NCBI GenBank assembly: GCA_014529385.2
Contig: CM043957.1
Coordinates: 69,932,003 to 69,996,002 of the forward strand
DNA from: Adiantum capillus-veneris
Lineage: Eukaryota; Streptophyta; Polypodiopsida; Polypodiales; Pteridaceae
Direction of reading: 5' to 3'
Length of the DNA stretch: 64,000 nt
Below are positions 30,139 through 42,175 of this stretch, piece after piece. A program made the position numbers and the translations under genes. Every line of letters starts with the position of its first letter. Position 1 is the first letter of the stretch. The notes beneath the pieces are model-generated. The model ran no database searches and had not been told where the DNA came from. It was given only the letters and a program-made list of their open reading frames with translations.

Positions 30139-33100
30139 AATCTCAGAAAATTCTAAAATATGCAGAGACTCATTGTGGCAGCAAGGCTTTGTAATATCAA
30201 CACTTTGTTGCCTTTGGAGGCGGCACACGATGCGAAGGCATCATGTTGAGAGGAGCAAGGCTCCAAGCCAACGAGACTACAAATTTCCAGATACACGGTT
30301 GGCATTGTTAACAGGTTGCAATCCAAGTACGCTTTGTTTATATGATTGCACTCAATAAGGATTGTTCAAATTTTATGCTTTCAATATGGCCTCCTAATCG
30401 ACAAGTCAGGCATGGCTATGATTTGTGAGGTCAAGGTACTCGGCAAGGCCAATCGCTAATTATTATTTCAAGATGTTGGCAAGCAATGCTAAGAGAGGGC
30501 TCCTAGGCACGTTGTCTACCATCGATGCAGTCAATCAGGGTTATGGTCCTCAGACAAAGACCCACATGACTTCTAGGGGCATGGTTATCGTCAATCATGC
30601 TTCCTTAAGTTTCATTTATTCAATTTTTTTATGATGCCACCTTGACAAGAAAATGTTGCTTTGTTCAAGTGATGTTTGGCATTTAGATGCTAATTGATCA
30701 CTAGGATTTGCAGCTAACTTTTTTACTCATGAGTAATCGCATGATTCTCAATAAGATGTATTTTGGCAAGGCCGTTTTCCTCTGCCACCTCAACAAGGAA
30801 GCACGACTTCATGTTACGACATATTGCATAGCAGTTTCCACCATTTGGAATCTGCCATCCGCATACGAACTTGTGCAAACATTGCAACATGTTTGCATGT
30901 TTTCTCACTAGAGATCGGATTACACCAAGCCACAAAGGCAGGTGTGAGACATCCGAAAACTCTCAAGTTCTTCACATATCTGACTATGCATCGGAGTCGA
31001 GCGCACTACCAAACACCTGCCCACAAGTGGGTGACAAGGTTAGTCAATTCAGATTATGCTTTGTTTTGTCTATATTTTACTTTTCATTTTGGACAAGATC
31101 TCTCTGTTGTGCAAAGCGAAGTGCTTGGGCAAACTCCATACAACGAAATTGTACAAAGCAAAGTGCTTTGCCTTTCTTCATGTGAAGCACGACTTCTCTC
31201 ATGTGCCAAGGTATTATCGATTGATTTCAGATCAATGATAATGGACACATCTTTGGCACTATGTGGATATAAGCTCATAGTACACAACGATGCACTGTGA
31301 TGTATCCATGCCAGTGAATCGTGCATGGTACGTATACCAACGGCTCACACAGTTGAGACTCTCATTGAAGCCATGGGCTTATTATTCTATGTTTTGGTAC
31401 GTATGCACGGTGTACTAGTCCGCTGGATGTATGACACTCCATCATTGTATATGCTTCCGCTATAACACTAAATATTATATCAAGGAAAGGGTAAGTAGCT
31501 ACTATCTTAACATATTTTTTATGTTATTCACACGCAAAGTGCCATATTTGAAGTTACCTTGATACAGTCACGATCACATACAAGGTCAGTGGGTCAAGAT
31601 GTGACTTATAGTACCTCTCTCTACGAGGGCGTGGTCCAAGTACATAGTTGTACGCTTATAGGATAAGCTAAGACACCGACATGGTCTACACTGGATCATA
31701 TGCAAGGGCATACAACACATTCAAATAAGAAGTTTTCCTTAGCCCAGCACTCTCTCTCTCTCACTCACTCACTTTCCAACCTTTATGCAAGAAAGATAAA
31801 ATTAGGCATGATTTAATTGACATCTTTCTATAACAATATTGTAATAGGAAAGGCTAAGATCCAACAAGAAGGGATAAGCACCAACAGGAAGGGCTAAGAG
31901 CCATCTATTTCCACCTATTTTGGAATGGCTAAGAGCCATCTTTTTGAATCCATCAGTGATTGCTTTCAAGATCAACCAACTCTATTCAGTTGAGTACCCA
32001 TCGATTTTAAATGGACAAGCAAGAGTCTTGCCATTACTGATTTTTTGGGTATTATTTTTGCACTCGATGTGAAGATTAAGTTGAGTTTTTGAACAATTTA
32101 AACTCGTAAAGGCTTCTTTCTACTAAGGTGTATCGATGGAGCAAGCATTTTGGACACAAAAACCCAAGATTATGGATTTTTGGGGCTAGAGCAGGTCCAA
32201 TGGTGAATACGATTCTCACTTGAGTGGATCTTCTATTTTATCTATAGCACTAAAGTGTCTATACGAATACAGTTTTGGGATACTAAAGTATTGATGGTCA
32301 ATTCTTGGACCCATCACACTTGCACTTTCAAGAAAAGAAGTCCATAAGATGCCAAGGGATAGTGGATACTTTCAGTTTCAAAGTTGCATTGAGATAATGT
32401 TGGCTGCTAGTTGAGCAGTTTCTCTACAAAAGTCTAACCACGCGGTTTGACAATGTGGAATTTTCCTGAGGGTTAGGATTGCAAAGGCAACACCCAAGGT
32501 TACATGTGCAATACTACTTGCACCCCACTAATTTTTTGTTAGCACTCCCAGGCCTTGGTAGGCGGGAAATTTGGGCACGTGCCTTTCGCTGCGGATAAGT
32601 GAACACTATGCTCAAACTCTAGGTACGCATCTGATTTGGTTTTGTTTCTTTTTTATTGCCTTTCCACGTGGAATGCATGAACTATGTTGTCATCCATTTT
32701 TGCTCTTCAGAGAAATGACAAGGTCATGTAAGAGCCAGGAAATTTGGGTTGTAGTGTCCAAAATAATTTTTTGCATTACACAGTTATAGATCCACTTATA
32801 GGGTTTGATTAGGCACATGTTGTCGCATGGGATACAACATGGTCTAGGAACTCAAGGAGTTCGGTTTAGCCAATGTGGAGCATGGATAATGAGGGTCTCT
32901 CTCACGCACATCGCATGCATGTTTACAATTACCTCCACACCCAAGTACATCTTGTACTTGAAGGATGTTCTTTTTTTAGACATCCTTACCTGAGACATAT
33001 TCCACATGTGGATAATATGAGTCTCTAGGACTAACACTGGTGCCACTACTTCAATTATGTGTTGCGATGATGTGCCTAGATGCTAGTCAAATTCGTTTTC

Positions 33101-33930
33101 TAGACCATTTTATGCGCGTTGTATCAGGAAAAATTTCAGTGGCCAAGAATTTTCGGGTACTTAGAATGACTTGTTAAGGTTACAAGTGTTCCTAAACAAC
33201 ATTAATGGATGGTTGTTTAGGTATAGAGCAAGGCTATGTGTTGTTAATGAAAAAGTTTCCTTGTTTGTACCTAGAAGGGACTTATGTTTTACCTTCTATT
33301 ATGGTGCGAACGTTTCAGCAAGGCTTGCAAATGATTGCAATAGCAAGTATTTAGTTTCTTTTAAGAACTACTTCCACTCCTTTTTTATGTGTGCTAGGAG
33401 CATCACATTCATCATAAGTATTGGCAAGTATGATCATTGATATACGTCTTTAGGTCTGTTTTTGCTAAATGCATGCACACTAGGTACTTTGTCAAATGGT
33501 GTTTCTGAGATTGTGCAAGGCGATGAACACTGGACACTCACCAACATACAGGAACACTTGATTATCTTGGGCTACAAAGAAATCAAAGATGCTTACTTTC
33601 ATCTCGATCGGCAAAAGGTCAATTTAATTTATATGTTGTCTACATGTGCCAATTGTTAGTTTTATTAAAAGCATTTTTGTTGTTTAGATTGGTAAGCGGA
33701 TGGAGGCAGTCATGAAAGTGCAAGATGAAAGTGCCACGTTGTAAAGCCTTCTATTTAATGGAAATTCAAAACTTCTTTGTCATTATAGCATCATCTTCAT
33801 TGAATAAGTTTTTTAGATTTTGTTCGGGTGTCTGTGTGCGCACTCATGTGTGTTTGTATGTATATCAAAAGCTTTGGGCCACGGCGGTGTGGGGAAAAGA
33901 GGGGGGGGGGAAGGGGGGCGGGGGGTGTAT
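30139..33930. other. 3.8 kb without a recognisable gene
   Basis: Only short ORFs. A frame near 33462-33610 (DEHWTLTNIQEHLIILGYKE) looks protein-like but has no recognised family. Small imperfect repeats (GGCTAAGAGCC) lie near 31860-31945. No LTR border or TIR pair was found. Confidence 0.55.
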
Positions 33931-33937
33931 ATAAAGG

Positions 33938-33990
33938 GGAGGGGGCTTCTCATTTTTTTGTCAACACTTGAGAGAGATAGGAAGAAGACA

Positions 33991-34021
<31 letters not shown>
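33938..34021 (+). promoter_or_regulatory. TATA box plus (GA)n leader
   Basis: TATATAAAGG at ~33938, after a G-rich run, is followed by a GA tract (33993-34021) that ends at an ATG in good context (AGCCATGGAAG). The layout equals that in the Element 1 and 2 LTRs. Confidence 0.5.
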
Positions 34022-34022
34022 C

Positions 34023-35264
34023 CATGGAAGCACATGCTAGCGCATCCTCCTCCCACGCAGCAGCAACATCGGAAGAGCCACACACCCCCCTTTTGCGGTT
34101 TCTTCTTTTCTTAGACGACACCAAATATGTTGGATGCAGTGATCTTCATGGCTTCTTTACCCGCACAGTGGATTTACAAAAAACCATGCAACTCCACAAT
34201 GACATTTTTCGACATCATAGAGTATATGCATGCACATATACTAAAGTATGTTGTGAACTTTGAAGACAATGCCATGCTGTTGCTGCCATGTGATCTACTT
34301 TGCTACATCCATAAGGGCGACACTGCATTTTAAAAGAGACTAGCTCGCTTTGAGGCGATTGCAAAAGAGGCGAACCACTTCCACCAAGTGACAAAGGGAG
34401 TTGCAGACTCCATCAAGAAGCACAAAATTGGGCAATCTTTCTTGTCCAACATTGCCACTCTCTTCTTCCTCGTCAATGAGGAGCCCTCCTTGGAGGAGAT
34501 GGAGATCTCGCATCTGACAGTGGGTGGGGTGTTGGCAGATCGTAAAGATCCCAAGGCCATGCCTATAGATGTCCAAAGTGAGCGAAGGCTGCAAGTTGTC
34601 GAATATCCCCACGTCTTGGAAGAAGCAGTTGTAGTGAGAGCAAATTGCTGGCACCTCCAAGGTGCCCGACCCTGAGAGTCGTGACCCTGCTGCAATTCTC
34701 GAAATGGAGATTAGCCGTCTTAGCCTCATATGCACCAAGATGGAGTTCCCCCTTGATCCTACACCAGAAGCTACAGATGACAAGCTGCTTCCATTGGGGG
34801 ACTCTGTTGCTGACACAATTGCACTAGTGACAGCGGATATTCCTTCTGCAAAGCAGAGTAAAGTCACGAACAAGGAGTTCACTGCCACACAAGCCAAGGT
34901 TGTTGCCAACCAAACTCCTATCCGTCCCGATTCGCCTAGTTTGCGGAGCCCCCGTAAGGTTGATGAGACAAAATCCTCTATCAACCTTGAAGCCACACCA
35001 ACTATGGATGATGAGGATAAGCAACAAGAGGTAATACTAAGCATCTTCTACATTGATAATTCAACCTTTTTTCTTTGCTTTTGGTTAATTACAATTTTGC
35101 AGGATGTTCTGGATATGGACCTTTGGGCTAGCCGGAAGGGGGGAGAGCACACTACATCGGCAAACTACCAATGCAAGATATGTGCATCATACACAAGGAT
35201 TTCTCCCCGAACGGCCATTTTGTTTTCTAAGTGCTTAAGGACGCAAGTAAACTCCTATGCTTAG
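34023..35264 (+). pseudogene. Hypothetical plant gene with one intron, frame-broken
   Basis: The ATG at 34023 follows TATA and (GA)n. The first frame (MEAHASASSSHAAATSEEPH) stops at 34263. A second frame, read through one TAA near 34333, runs to 34675 (HFHQVTKGVADSIKKHKIGQ, then NIATLFFLVNEEPSLEEMEI), and a third (34662-35264) has DPAAILEMEISRLSLICTKM. A 72-bp intron-like piece (35031-35102, GTAATA...TTGCAG) lies in phase 0. The two blocks with MEIS-type words look like internal repeats. No family is recognised. It may be a decayed gene or an ORF of an unknown TE. Confidence 0.35.
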
Positions 35265-36151
35265 CCACCATCCCTCAAACAACCCATGTAATTATTCTAG
35301 TGAAAAAATCACTTGCAATTGCCACTTTTGGCACTGGCTTCCGTAGCAAGGTCATGACGCTTATAGCTCTTTGTCAAGCCCTAAGGTTGATAGTGCCCAA
35401 GCTATAGTCAATTTTGTACTTACATCCATTCTACCCAATGCTATAGAACATCGTAGAGTGTTCGCAAAGCGCCTCCTGTCAAAAGATAATTAAGCCAGAT
35501 GTACAAGCTTTTAAATGAAAATTATCTCTCTTCTCCATGATCTTTTACAAAATTCAATTTACTATTTTGTTCATGTTCAGTGACAAGGCAAACTATTCGA
35601 AAGTTGATTTTGTACATTGGAAAAAACTTGTCCAAAAAATAGCATATAATTGCTTTTTTTGTACTAGTTGTGCCCTATCATTGACATTTTATGCAATTCT
35701 CTATGTGTCCACAAGGTAGCGAGATTTAGCCCTGCAAGCCTGCTGACTGGTCAAACCTGGCTATCTTGTGCACAACATCAATTTGACTAGTTTTGCAAGT
35801 TTCTGGAAAATACAGAGAAACCCTTTTACCTAATGGACAATTTCAAGCCAACCAAAAAAATTATTTAGCTTTGGTTGCCATCATCTAAGCTATGCCTATC
35901 GACTAGAGAACCTTTTGTACAATTGATTAGCATATCACCTTCAACCATTTAACAAAATAAATGTAGACAAATAGACATTAAAATTGGATATTAACTTAAC
36001 ATAGAGTGACAAAAAGAGACGGATTGTGTTTGTCACAAAGTGAAAATACATTGAGTTCTCAAGAAAACTTGAATCCAGTACAAGGTTTCCAAAGTAATTT
36101 GATTCCAATACAAAAGTTAGTTACAAAAAGAGGTTTTGATGTCAGAGGGTA
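35265..36151. other. No recognisable feature
   Basis: AT-rich spacer without supported ORFs or repeats. Confidence 0.55.
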
Positions 36152-36813
36152 TCAGTCCTGCCTTAGGCGACGTGCAAGTTGCATGTCCTTGGTCATGATT
36201 GTTACACGCTTGGCATGGACAGCACATAAGAATGTGTCTCCAAAGAGACTGACCAAATAAGCCTCTGCACCCTCCTGAATTGATTCAAGGGAAATTGCAA
36301 ACATCGAAGCTCTATGCTTAGCTTTGTAGCACTTCCTTACATCTCCGTGAAAATGGTGCTTCCTAATAAGTAGGTGTCTGTCTTCTAGTAATGTCGAATT
36401 TTAGCAAACGCTCGACAAAATCGTCATGTTCTTTGAGGTCGGCGTTGTGGGAGCCTCTGAGCTCCTTGTGGCTTTGCTCTCTGCGTCCTGTAGAATTTTG
36501 ACTTTCGACGGCGCTTGGGAGGTGGTTGGGGGGCATCTTCATCCGAATCATAATTCTCATCTTCATTGCTACGCTTATCATTGTTGGGTTGATCAGAAGG
36601 CATGACACCCATTCCTTTTTGCAATGACTTGCCAGCCACATTGTGACGACCTGGGACAGATGGCATTGCGCCCATTTGGCCTAGAAACATCTTCCCGCCC
36701 ACCCTATGGTTCACTGAGATGTCCTTCCCTTCCCACGATGGACATTCATCGGATGTGTCCGCTTCTATTTGCTCGGGGTCAGCTAGCTCTTCTGGTTGTT
36801 GATTTGCACGCAT
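36152..36813 (-). pseudogene. Histone H3-like pseudogene with long N-terminal tail (CENH3-like candidate)
   Basis: The minus strand codes for the histone-fold end of H3: [45 protein letters not shown], stop TGA at 36152-36154. These align with H3 helices alpha1 to alpha3 ([37 protein letters not shown]). The middle part ([20 protein letters not shown]) is strongly diverged. Upstream the frame starts at ATG 36813 and gives a ~125-residue tail, acidic then basic (PPPKRRRKSKFYRTQRAK), reaching an alpha-N-like KIRHY*KTD. Breaks: TGA at ~36424, TAG at ~36396 and a one-base shift before LLIRK. No introns. A canonical H3 tail is ~45 residues, so the long tail and divergence suggest a CENH3-type variant, as an inference. 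It encodes no working protein. Confidence 0.65.
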
Positions 36814-38233
36814 CTTCTGCTTTCAACGCAAGATTGTGTGTAGCCTCAATTTGTGTGGCATACCCTCTTTGTGTAGCGGAGGAGTGTGCTCCTCAACCCT
36901 GGTCTATGTATAGGAGAGGTTTTGTGTTCCTTCTGCTTATTTGTGTTTTAGGGGAGAATTGTGTGTTTCACCCTTTGTGTCAAGGGAGAAAATTTGTGTA
37001 CCTCACCCTTTGTGTGTTTTGAGGGCAAGCAGTTTGTATGAGTCCTACTTATCATCACCAACCTAGTGCACAACAAAACCCACACGGAGAGGGTTGTTGA
37101 GGTGCGAGGTTTGTTAAGAACTCCCCCTATCCAATGTGTCAGTCGTGCAATCATTACCCATGTGAAACCATGTGATAAGCCTTGTGTGAATGTGAAAGAT
37201 CAATGGCCAAGCTAGCATCTTGCCCTTTGGAGAAGAGTTAATTGTTATTTGGAAATGTGTAAAGGTCACATGTGTATCCTATATAAAAGGCTTGTAAATG
37301 AATTGTGTGTGAGTTGAACAATCAAGTTATGCTAGCTAAAATCTAGTCTATTGTGCATTGAGTTAACCTCTTATTTAATCTCTCTTCTTCTCACAATTAC
37401 ACAATGAATGCTACATTGCTTAATCCACCCTAACCCTTTCATAAGACATGAATAGAGACAAGAGAGAAAGCAAGTTTGTTACTAATATAGATAGTCCATT
37501 AACTTGTGTGGTTGTTGTGATGAAAGTCCGAGAGGTTAGGAAAGTTTTGTGTGTCCCAACAAAATTCTATAGTGATTAAGAGGTCCAATGGGGAAAGGGT
37601 GTAGTACACATGGTGCCTATTGTGGATGATTTGTCGGTGTTAGATGAAATTGAATTAATCCAATGAATGGAAAATAAGAGAAATCGATCTATAAAAGTAC
37701 CTTCAACCTACCATGTGTGTTCCATTTGTTTATATGGGTCTTAGAACACAGCCATGTTGGCTGGGTCATTCCAACCGGCATCACACACACAACTTGTTAG
37801 TAATAACTAGGAAAGTGACTAGCTAATATCCGCCTACCTAGATATGTAGACTAATACAGAGGCTTTTGTGACCTTGTATGACTATTAAGTAATTACATAA
37901 CAAATTACTACCTAGCTAGAAATTAAATAGTCGTTAAGCTATCTTTTCATTAACTAAATTGCTTAGCTACTAGTCATATTATTGTTCAAAATAATTGTTT
38001 TAGCTCATTTTCTCTATAGACAACTTATGTATACGACATGTTACTAGTTGAGAAAGTAAGTCAATAGAAGTTTGAGGCTGCTTAATAAGGTGAATCAAAA
38101 AGACATTTAAAGCAAAGATATTTTTTATGTGACAAGTTGATCCATATTCTATATAATTCAAGTTGCCTAAGTCAAGAATAACTATTAAAAAAAATTTCAC
38201 TTCCCTTTTATCTCCCTTAAAATAATCAATACT
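36814..38233. other. No recognisable feature
   Basis: Short ORFs only. A TATATAAAAGG at ~37280 could be a promoter remnant, but nothing it would serve is recognised. Confidence 0.5.
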
Positions 38234-38559
38234 TGTTGGGATAAGGCTTTAGCTTACACTCGAATATTTCCAATCTCTAAAGCCAAGCATGAATGCATGC
38301 ATCCCTATGTGAGATACAACCTCATACATAGGACTCCCTAACACATGATACTCCTGCTATGCACACATGCTAACATTGTAACTCATTGTAGCCCACGTGC
38401 TACTTGCCCTCTACCATATGTGGTGCATATCTCTTTCATGTTTATTTTCACCTTTCACCTATAAATCCATTATGCAGAGCATATATCTCTCTCTTTCAAT
38501 ACTCTAATCAATCAAACAAATTTCCATTTCATTGTGGTCTATCCACCATAGCTCTTACA
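38234..38559 (+). repeat. 5' LTR of gag-only copia element
   Basis: TGTTGGGATAAGG to CTCTTACA. CTATAAATCC (~38460) may be the TATA box. Confidence 0.82.
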
Positions 38560-38561
38560 TG

Positions 38562-38573
38562 TGGTATCATAGC
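38562..38573 (+). promoter_or_regulatory. Primer-binding site, mutated
   Basis: TGGTATCATAGC differs from TGGTATCAGAGC by one base. Confidence 0.75.
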
Positions 38574-39083
38574 TAACACATAATTATTATTTTCTAAGTG
38601 CATTGGTTAAATCCCTACGCCAAACTTAGTGCTCTCTTTCTCTAAGCACAAAGTTGATTCATAACACTTTACACTTTACACTTTAAACTAATTGCTACTC
38701 AATTCAAATTATCTTTAGCATTTGTCTTTGTGCACATCTATATGGATACTACCCTTGCCAATGATTAGCCGTATTAGGTTGTGTGCTTTTTCTTCTTCAG
38801 TATATTTTCTTGATTACATTTGAAGCATGTGTTTTATCTTAATTCCACTTTTGTGTGCTCTTTATTGCTGAGATTTACCCAATTTGGCTCAATTTCATGC
38901 TTAATTTGGGCATTTTTCTCAATAATTGGGTCATTCTTCACCTGTTTTGAGTGTTTCTTTGCTTGATTTTTGCACACACTCAAACGTCTCATTGATTTGC
39001 ATTGGAAATTGTGCATAGAGATCTCTAATTTTGGCTTCAATTTGAGCCCTCAAACTGTGAAAATAGAAAAGATTAGCCCCTAA

Positions 39084-39084
39084 T

Positions 39085-39115
<31 letters not shown>

Positions 39116-39138
39116 CGCACACACACACACACACACAC
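39084..39138. repeat. Perfect (TG)n(CG)n(CA)n palindrome, 55 bp
   Basis: About 24 bases of TG, 11 of GC and 20 of CA form one alternating purine-pyrimidine inverted repeat. It is a candidate for Z-DNA and cruciform formation. Confidence 0.97.
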
Positions 39139-39538
39139 TTTGGTGTGTGGGAACCACCTCTAGGTTAGGACAAAGTTGGGCCAATTGGCCTCTGGTTTGG
39201 TCTCAAAAGGGGGAGAACCGGATGGGCCCGCATAATACTTCCCGACTTGCCCCATTGAACGCCACTTTCTCATGGGCCTCATCATCCCCTTGGCCTCAAA
39301 CCTCTTTTTTATTGGTGCTATCTCTAAGCATTAGGGTCCCACTTCCATAACACAAGCATCAATGATCTTTCAAAGACATTGAGCATCAACTCGACATATT
39401 TTCAAAGCATTCAAACTGAAATTCAAAAAATGAAAGTCTCTATTTCAAATGGCTCCAACTTTTCTTGTTTATTTCTAAGATTGTTAAGGGTTGAGAGTGT
39501 GCCAAGTTTACTTGGTAGACCACCCTACAATCACAATG

Positions 39539-40363
39539 TCCACCAAAAATATAGAAAATTTCAATGGCGTATGGTTTCACACTTGGCAAACCAAAGTGAA
39601 GGGAATGCTTATGAAGAAGAACTTTTGGAGCATTGTGAAACCACTATCCGGTTTGAGGGAAGCCTCAATACAAACCTTGAATGCCCAACATCAAGCCAAA
39701 GATGGCAAGCACTCGAAATCTTCATCATGGCCCTAGAAAATGACTTCAGTCACCACATTGATGATGTTACATCCACTCCATGCTTGGAAAACCTTAGAGA
39801 GTATATTTGGTGCTCGAGGTAAGCACTCCTAAATGAGCCTTAAAATCTAGCTTAATAGTCTCAATATGTAAGATTGAGATGATGGTGTTAGATTTGTCAA
39901 CAAACTTAAAAGTTTCTTAACCCAACTCATTTATGGTGAAGTACATGTTTTAACGAAGATAAATCACCATCCTCATTAAAACCCTACCAAGTATCTTTAA
40001 TAACATTGTAATTATTCTAAAGGAGAATGATCCCATCCCTGCATTTGAAGACGTAGTTGATTTACTTTTAGAAGAGAGAAAAGACTTGGCACTTACACAA
40101 GGTTTTAAAATAGTGCAATGGTCGTCAAAGGTAAAGGTTGCTCACATTGTGGCAAAAGCAACCATAAATCACAAGATTGCTTTCACATCAAGGTTTTCTC
40201 TCATTTCAATAAGAAGGGACGTGCACCTAACAAGTGTTTCTTCAAAGATAATGCTAAGAATCGACAAAATCTTAGAGATTACAAAGGCAAGGTACATGCA
40301 GTAGAAGAAGAAGAAGAAGAAAAGAGTATATCTAGCATTGTCTACTATGAGGATGTTTTGTAA
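39539..40363 (+). pseudogene. gag: Copia gag with zinc knuckle (broken)
   Basis: The frame at 39539 (MSTKNIENFNGVWFHTWQTK, then GMLMKKNFWSIVKPL) has the copia gag start: a target-binding FNG-x-FHTW block followed by LW-x-IV. The frame moves several times (39379-39822, stops at ~39736 and later). The end, 40118-40363, carries KGCSHCGKSNHKSQDCF, a normal C-x2-C-x4-H-x4-C knuckle, then a Lys-rich part and an acidic run (EEEEEEK, from a GAA repeat). A stop at ~40361 follows; the 3' LTR begins 160 bp later. No pol sequence is found, so the element would need enzymes from another copia element. Confidence 0.8.
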
Positions 40364-40524
40364 TGGGTTTAGATACTGTGTCAAACCCAAAGTTCAATGG
40401 TAAGACATACCCTATTGCGTTAGTTTCATTTTATGAGCCATATGTAGTTACCCTATGTAATCCATATTAAACTCCATGATTAAAATCCATGCTTCTTGTG
40501 TAAATTTCAGCCTACGATGGCAAT

Positions 40525-40910
40525 TGTTGGGATAAAGCCTTTATCTTATTCTAATGTGACCAAACCTTAAAGTAAGTATACATGCATGCACCCTATGTGC
40601 ATGGATACAACCTCTTACATAAAACTCCCTAACACATGCTACTCATGCTATGCACACATGCTACATATTGTAACCCACATGCTACTTATTGTAGCCCCAT
40701 GCTACTTGCCCTCTACCATATGTGATGCATATCCTTCTCACCTATATTTCCACCTTGAGCCTTGAGCCTTGAGCCTATAAAGCCACTGTGCAAAGCATGT
40801 ATCTCTCCGTCACAATTCTCTAATCACAATCAAGTTCTCTAATCACAATCAAGCTTCCATTTTATTGTACTCTCTATTGCTATGGTATCTATTGTCCATG
40901 CTCATGAACA
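40525..40910 (+). repeat. 3' LTR of gag-only copia element
   Basis: It starts TGTTGGGATAAAG and ends CATGAACA. It is about 60 bp longer than the 5' copy, partly from a triplicated CTTGAGC (40755-40775) and a repeated TCTAATCACAATCAAG. Confidence 0.8.
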
Positions 40911-41830
40911 TGTGATATAGCTCTAGCTTTTGTGCCTCCTTGAAAGATCGCCGCTTTCGATGTGTGGATTTCTTTATCTGGCGTCTGGCCTCTCGATTAG
41001 TGGTCTCTCCAAGAGTCCGTTGTGTAGGCATCCGGTGGTAGAGATCTCTGCACTCATCATCGTACCAACAATTATGTGGCATGGTCCCAAGAGGGGAGTG
41101 TGGCATGTATGGGTGGTGTGTGGGAAAGAGCTGATGGCTCATGTCTGAAGAGCAGATGTAATGTGAGAGGCCAACATAGGTAATGGTGTAGAGGGGTGGG
41201 GGAGGAGTCCCTGCTCGACCTCTGTCGAACATAAGGAGGCTAGCTCATGTGTGAAATGGATCGTGATGCGTGGGGTGCATGTCATCGGTGTGTGGGGTGC
41301 ATCGCCACTGTAAGAGAGTGCAACATAGGTGTGGTCAGCTCCAATCAGTATGGGTGAGATGGTGAGAGAGTTAAGGAGGTAGGTAGGTGGGTGGGTGGGT
41401 GGTCTCTCTGGGTCCCATGATGTAATCCACGGTGCTCCCCCCCCCCCCCCGACCGCAATTCCATGTGGTATGCATGTCAGTCCTCTTGAAGTAGGCCATT
41501 GTGCCATCCCGTTATAAATAACGAGGCAATGTTGGGAGCCTACTCTGAGAAAATGATGGACGTACTCTGTGGTGCGAGCTGTGTATGCTGACTCTCTCAT
41601 GGTGCTCTCCTCCCGTATGGTGAATAGTGCCACTGGAACCAGTGCATCGTATGTCTCACACTCATTCCTACATGTCCTGGCGTTGAAGTCTCCCATAAGG
41701 AAGACTTTCCGTAGTGTAGAGTACTCCATAATCTCATTTGACAAGCATGTGTATGGGGATGGTCTCTCCTCTCTCTCTCCTGTTGTCTTTGTGGTAGCAA
41801 ATCTAGAGCCTAAGGGGGCGAAGTAGCAGA
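40911..41830 (-). pseudogene. LINE endonuclease C-terminal half and linker, no RT
   Basis: On the minus strand the exo/endonuclease domain has LRKVFLMGDFNARTC (catalytic D-x-N, ~41690) and GADHTYVALSYSG (the terminal D-H motif, ~41340). A linker CWYDDECRDLYHRM (~41060) is typical just before LINE RT, followed by a basic REARRQIKKSTHRKRR. The sequence then meets the copia 3' LTR at 40910, so RT is not present here. A C14 run (41437-41450) lies in the frame. Broken by frameshifts. Confidence 0.8.
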
Positions 41831-42140
41831 GGGCGATGTAGATAGTCTTGGCAATGATAGCTCAAAACGGATCCAGAGGTAACATGCATGTGGGTCTCAT
41901 GCAACAATCTATATCCTGCTCCGGAATCCCTGACTGAAGAGTATAGCCACCCCTCCTGACGCGCGTGTGGTGTGTTGGCGGGTGCTCTCTTGATGTGAGA
42001 ACTCCCTAAATCTTTGGTAGATTCCACTCTGGACTCTCATGTGTCTCTGTCAGAAGAATGATGTCCCGTCCTCCCATCACCTCCTCAAGTCTCTCTCTGG
42101 GTGTGTCCATAGATCCCTATTGCAGTTCCAAACCGCAAGG
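41831..42140 (-). pseudogene. LINE endonuclease N-terminal half (broken)
   Basis: In shifting frames the minus strand gives an IHLAVWNCNRDLW-like start (~42120) and GGRDIILLTETHESPEW (catalytic Glu, ~42060), then IYIALCYFAPLGSRF (~41840). The order agrees with an APE-type endonuclease of a non-LTR retrotransposon and leads on to GDFNA downstream. Confidence 0.7.
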
Positions 42141-42175
42141 TGGATCTCTTCATATGTCCCATAGGCCGCGAGTCC

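Larger units (their letters stand above)
38234..40910 (+). mobile_element. Gag-only Ty1/copia element
   Basis: Two related LTRs (38234-38559 and 40525-40910) start TGTTGGGATAA. A damaged tRNA-iMet PBS and a gag gene lie between them; protease, integrase and RT are missing. Both LTRs share CTAACACATG, CATGCTAC and TTGCCCTCTACCATATG. The immediate flanks (ATACT left, TGTGA right) do not match, so the duplication is lost or a border is off. Confidence 0.8.

Noticed and set aside
32805-32993. KYILYLKDVLFL resembling the copia pre-integrase motif LKDVLYVP
   Set aside because: The resemblance is a few residues, with no protease, knuckle or integrase around it.
33462-33659. Small protein-like ORF with a possible splice donor
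   Set aside because: No acceptor or second exon with a known family; too weak to call.
35132-35146. GGAAGGGGGGAGAG as an LTR-element PPT
   Set aside because: No LTR start follows; it is inside an open frame.
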